7,226 nucleotides of DNA from Sporichthyaceae bacterium (GTDB lineage Bacteria > Actinomycetota > Actinomycetes > JACCUZ01): the NCBI GenBank assembly GCA_013698395.1, contig JACCUZ010000448.1:1-7226 (forward strand), given 5' to 3'. Each line of letters starts with the position of its first letter. Within the stretch, counting starts at the first letter, position 1. Position numbers and translations under genes: made by a program. The notes beneath the pieces are model-generated. The model did not search any database. It was not told the DNA's origin and was given only the letters and a program-made list of their open reading frames with translations. Shown here piece after piece: positions 5,358 to 7,226 of the stretch.

Positions 5358-6325
5358 GTGAGGTGCTCGAGGTCGCGCTGCGGATCGTCCTGGTGCTGGG
5401 GGCATTCTTGACGCTGCCGCTGCTCGTCGGGCAGACCGAGCACAAGGCGATGGCCCACATGCAGAGCCGGCTGGGGCCGATGTACGCGGGCGGCTTCCAC
5501 GGCTGGGCCCAGCTGGTGGCGGACGGGGTGAAGTTCGCGCAGAAGGAGGACGTCGTCCCGGCGGCGGCCGACCGGGCGGTGTTCAAGCTGGCACCCGCGG
5601 TCGCGCTGATCCCCTACCTGGTTGTGATCGTCGCGATCCCCGTCGCGCCGGGGTGGGTGGGCCACGACCTCGACGCCGGGCTCTTCTTCGTCCTCGCCGT
5701 GATGGGCGTCGGAGTGCTCGGCTCCCTCATGGCGGGCTGGGCCAGCGCAAACAAGTTCTCCCTGCTGGGCGGGCTGCGCTCCGCGGCCCAGCTCATGGCG
5801 TACGAGCTTCCCTTCCTGCTCGCCGCGGCGTCGGTCGCGATGGCTGCCGGCACGCTGTCGCTGCCGGGCATCGTCGACGCCTGGCAGCCGTGGTGGCTGC
5901 TCTGGCAGCTCCCCGGCGCGGCGGTGTTCTTCCTGGCGGGGCTCGCCGAGCTGCAGCGTCCACCCTTCGACATGCCGGTCGCGGACTCCGAGATCATTTT
6001 CGGCGCCTACACGGAGTACACCGGTCTGCGGTTCGCGCTGTTCCTGCTCGCGGAGTACGCCGGCATCGTCGTGCTCTGTGCGCTGACCACGGTGCTGTTC
6101 CTCGGTGGGTGGAAGGGGCCGTTCGACGAGGCGCTGTGGGGGGCTCCGGGGGTCGTGTGGACCCTCGCCAAGACGATGCTTCTGGCGTTCGTCGTGATCT
6201 GGCTGCGGGTCTCCTACCCGCGGCTGCGCGAGGACCAGCTGCAGCGGCTGGCCTGGCAGGGGCTGGTGCCGGTGGCACTCGGCCAGCTGGCTCTGACAGG
6301 AGTGGTGGCGGTGATGGTGGGATGA
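5354..6325 (+). CDS. nuoH: NADH-quinone oxidoreductase-like subunit H (NuoH)
   Basis: A 323-residue multi-helix membrane subunit that forms the quinone chamber with NuoB and NuoD and begins the proton path (E-channel). Family motifs are in order: TEHKAMAHMQSRLGP (28-42), QLVADGVKFAQKED (53-66), GWASANKFSLLGGLRSAAQ with AYELP (128-153), and ELQRPPFDMPVADSEIIFGAYTEYTGLRF with LLAEY (199-235). The canonical PEAESE-type segment reads PVADSE, so the first Glu of that acidic trio is V209, while D211 and E213 keep acidic side chains. About eight hydrophobic helices are visible, as expected. It follows nuoC directly with a GTGA overlap; canonical operons would have nuoD, E, F and G in between. It overlaps nuoI by ATGA. 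The GTG at 5354 is chosen over 5327 for its overlap and GGAG site. Confidence 0.94.
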   Translation: MSEVLEVALRIVLVLGAFLTLPLLVGQTEHKAMAHMQSRLGPMYAGGFHGWAQLVADGVKFAQKEDVVPAAADRAVFKLAPAVALIPYLVVIVAIPVAPGWVGHDLDAGLFFVLAVMGVGVLGSLMAGWASANKFSLLGGLRSAAQLMAYELPFLLAAASVAMAAGTLSLPGIVDAWQPWWLLWQLPGAAVFFLAGLAELQRPPFDMPVADSEIIFGAYTEYTGLRFALFLLAEYAGIVVLCALTTVLFLGGWKGPFDEALWGAPGVVWTLAKTMLLAFVVIWLRVSYPRLREDQLQRLAWQGLVPVALGQLALTGVVAVMVG

Positions 6326-6840
6326 AGGTGCCCGGCGCGGGCCTGGCCAAGGGGCTGGTCGTCACGCTTCGGACGATGGGTCGCCGGTCCGTCACGGCGC
6401 AGTACCCAGACGTCAAGCCCGAGCTGCCCCCGCGCAGCCGGGGCGTCATCGCCCTGCTCGAGGAGAACTGCACGGTCTGCATGCTGTGCGCGCGGGAGTG
6501 CCCGGACTGGTGCATCTACATCGACTCGCACAAGGAGACGATCCCGGCGCCGCCCGGTGGGCGCGAGCGGCAGCGCAACGTCCTCGACCGCTTCGACATC
6601 GACTTCTCGCTGTGCATGTACTGCGGGATCTGCATCGAAGCCTGCCCGTTCGACGCCCTGTTCTGGTCACCGGAGTTCGAGTACGCCGAGCTCGACATCC
6701 GAGACCTCACCCATGGCAAGGAGCGGCTCGGCGAGTGGATGCGGACCGTGCCTCCGCCGCCTGCTCACGACGAGCACGGCGTGCGCGCCAAGGAGGTCGA
6801 GGCGGCGCAGAAGGCGGCCGACAAGGCGACCGGGTCGTGA
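6322..6840 (+). CDS. nuoI: NADH-quinone oxidoreductase-like subunit I (NuoI), two [4Fe-4S] ferredoxin-type
   Basis: A 172-residue iron-sulfur subunit of the connecting arm. Two full CxxCxxCxxxCP motifs are present, C50/C53/C56/C60 and C98/C101/C104/C108, which bind clusters N6a and N6b and pass electrons towards N2 in NuoB. The flanking text (ENCTVCMLCARECPDW, SLCMYCGICIEACPFDALFW, SPEFEYA) is typical NuoI. With no NuoE, F or G encoded here, NuoI is the outermost iron-sulfur subunit in the operon and the most likely docking point for reduced ferredoxin, as proposed for other complex I-like enzymes without an NADH module; this is inference. The ATG overlaps the nuoH stop (ATGA) and the GTG of nuoJ overlaps its own stop (GTGA). 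The C-terminal tail from about residue 140 is Lys/Glu/Ala-rich and variable. Confidence 0.95.
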   Translation: MKVPGAGLAKGLVVTLRTMGRRSVTAQYPDVKPELPPRSRGVIALLEENCTVCMLCARECPDWCIYIDSHKETIPAPPGGRERQRNVLDRFDIDFSLCMYCGICIEACPFDALFWSPEFEYAELDIRDLTHGKERLGEWMRTVPPPPAHDEHGVRAKEVEAAQKAADKATGS

Positions 6841-7226
6841 CCCTGGTCGAGACCCTCTTCGGGTTTCTCGGCGTCGTCGCCGTGGGCGCCGCGCTGCTCG
6901 TCGTCACCACCCGCCAGCTCGTCCACGCGGCACTGTGGCTGGTGGTGTGTCTCGCTGCGGTGGCCGGCTGCTACCTGCTGCTCTCCGCTGAGTTCGTCGC
7001 GCTGGTGCAGGTGCTCATCTACGTCGGAGCTGTTGTCGTGCTTCTGCTCTTCGGACTCATGCTGACCAGGGCTCCGATCGGTCGCTCGGACGACCTGGAC
7101 GCCCCACTGCCTCAGCGGTTGTCTGCCGCCGCGGTGTCACTGGGTCTCGCCGGGGTCGTCGTCGTGGCCAGCATCGACGCGTTCAGGGGTGAGCAGATCG
7201 TGCTGGGCGACGACACGGTCGCGGGG
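6837..7226 (+). CDS. nuoJ: NADH-quinone oxidoreductase-like subunit J (NuoJ), 3' end outside window
   Basis: A frame opening with GTG at 6837 (GTGA overlap with nuoI) stays open to the window end, giving 130 codons of an incomplete gene. The translation starts MTLVETLFGFLGVVAVGAAL and has hydrophobic helices at about 8-23, 31-49, 54-76 and 95-112. The diagnostic NuoJ third-helix segment is intact: AEFVALVQVLIYVGAVVVLL then LFGLMLTRAP (51-80), including the conserved Tyr-Val-Gly-Ala (62-65). NuoJ is a proton-path membrane subunit beside NuoA and NuoK. The missing 3' part should contain the fifth helix. The gene order predicts nuoK, L, M and N downstream, outside the window. Confidence 0.93.
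   Translation, partial: MTLVETLFGFLGVVAVGAALLVVTTRQLVHAALWLVVCLAAVAGCYLLLSAEFVALVQVLIYVGAVVVLLLFGLMLTRAPIGRSDDLDAPLPQRLSAAAVSLGLAGVVVVASIDAFRGEQIVLGDDTVAG

Noticed and set aside
5653..6840. 395-codon open frame suggesting a large N-terminal extension of NuoI
   Set aside because: The upstream part is an out-of-frame reading of nuoH; the ATG at 6322 overlapping the nuoH stop gives a normal-length NuoI.

Overview
The window is high-GC DNA with GTG starts, GTGA/ATGA stop-start overlaps and strong third-position G/C bias. Together with its gene families it points to an actinobacterium. A palindromic element near 4772-4822 reminds me of dispersed repeats in the Geodermatophilales, but that is memory only and I cannot place the genus.

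Layout. Positions 1-280 (minus) hold the 5' end of a DUF222/13E12-type protein, cut by the window edge. Positions about 359-827 (plus) hold a decayed IS1634-type transposase with a frameshift, internal deletions and a lost C-terminal half. Its last stop codon overlaps the stop of the convergent korB. Positions 824-3762 (minus) encode a two-gene operon, korA-korB, for a 2-oxoacid (probably 2-oxoglutarate):ferredoxin oxidoreductase. A 70-bp divergent intergenic region (3763-3832) separates korA from a plus-strand respiratory operon: nuoA, nuoB, nuoC, nuoH, nuoI and a nuoJ that runs off the window end. All junctions in that operon overlap by 4-10 bases.

How it fits together. KorAB oxidatively decarboxylates a 2-oxoacid to an acyl-CoA and passes electrons to ferredoxin. 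The adjacent nuo operon goes straight from nuoC to nuoH, so the NADH-oxidising module (nuoE, F, G) and the quinone-site subunit nuoD are absent from the place where they normally sit. The likely reading is a second, partial complex I lacking NADH input and fed by reduced ferredoxin, with KorAB as a local electron source. NuoD would have to come from elsewhere, for example a full nuo operon. I recall a similar korAB plus partial nuo arrangement in Streptomyces and relatives, so this is probably a known but poorly characterised system, not a new one.

Most interesting details: the missing nuoD; acidic residues replaced in NuoA and NuoH at positions linked to the quinone/E-channel region; a 51-bp near-perfect palindrome at the 5' end of nuoC that makes its start uncertain; and an inverted repeat overlapping a putative leaderless korA promoter.
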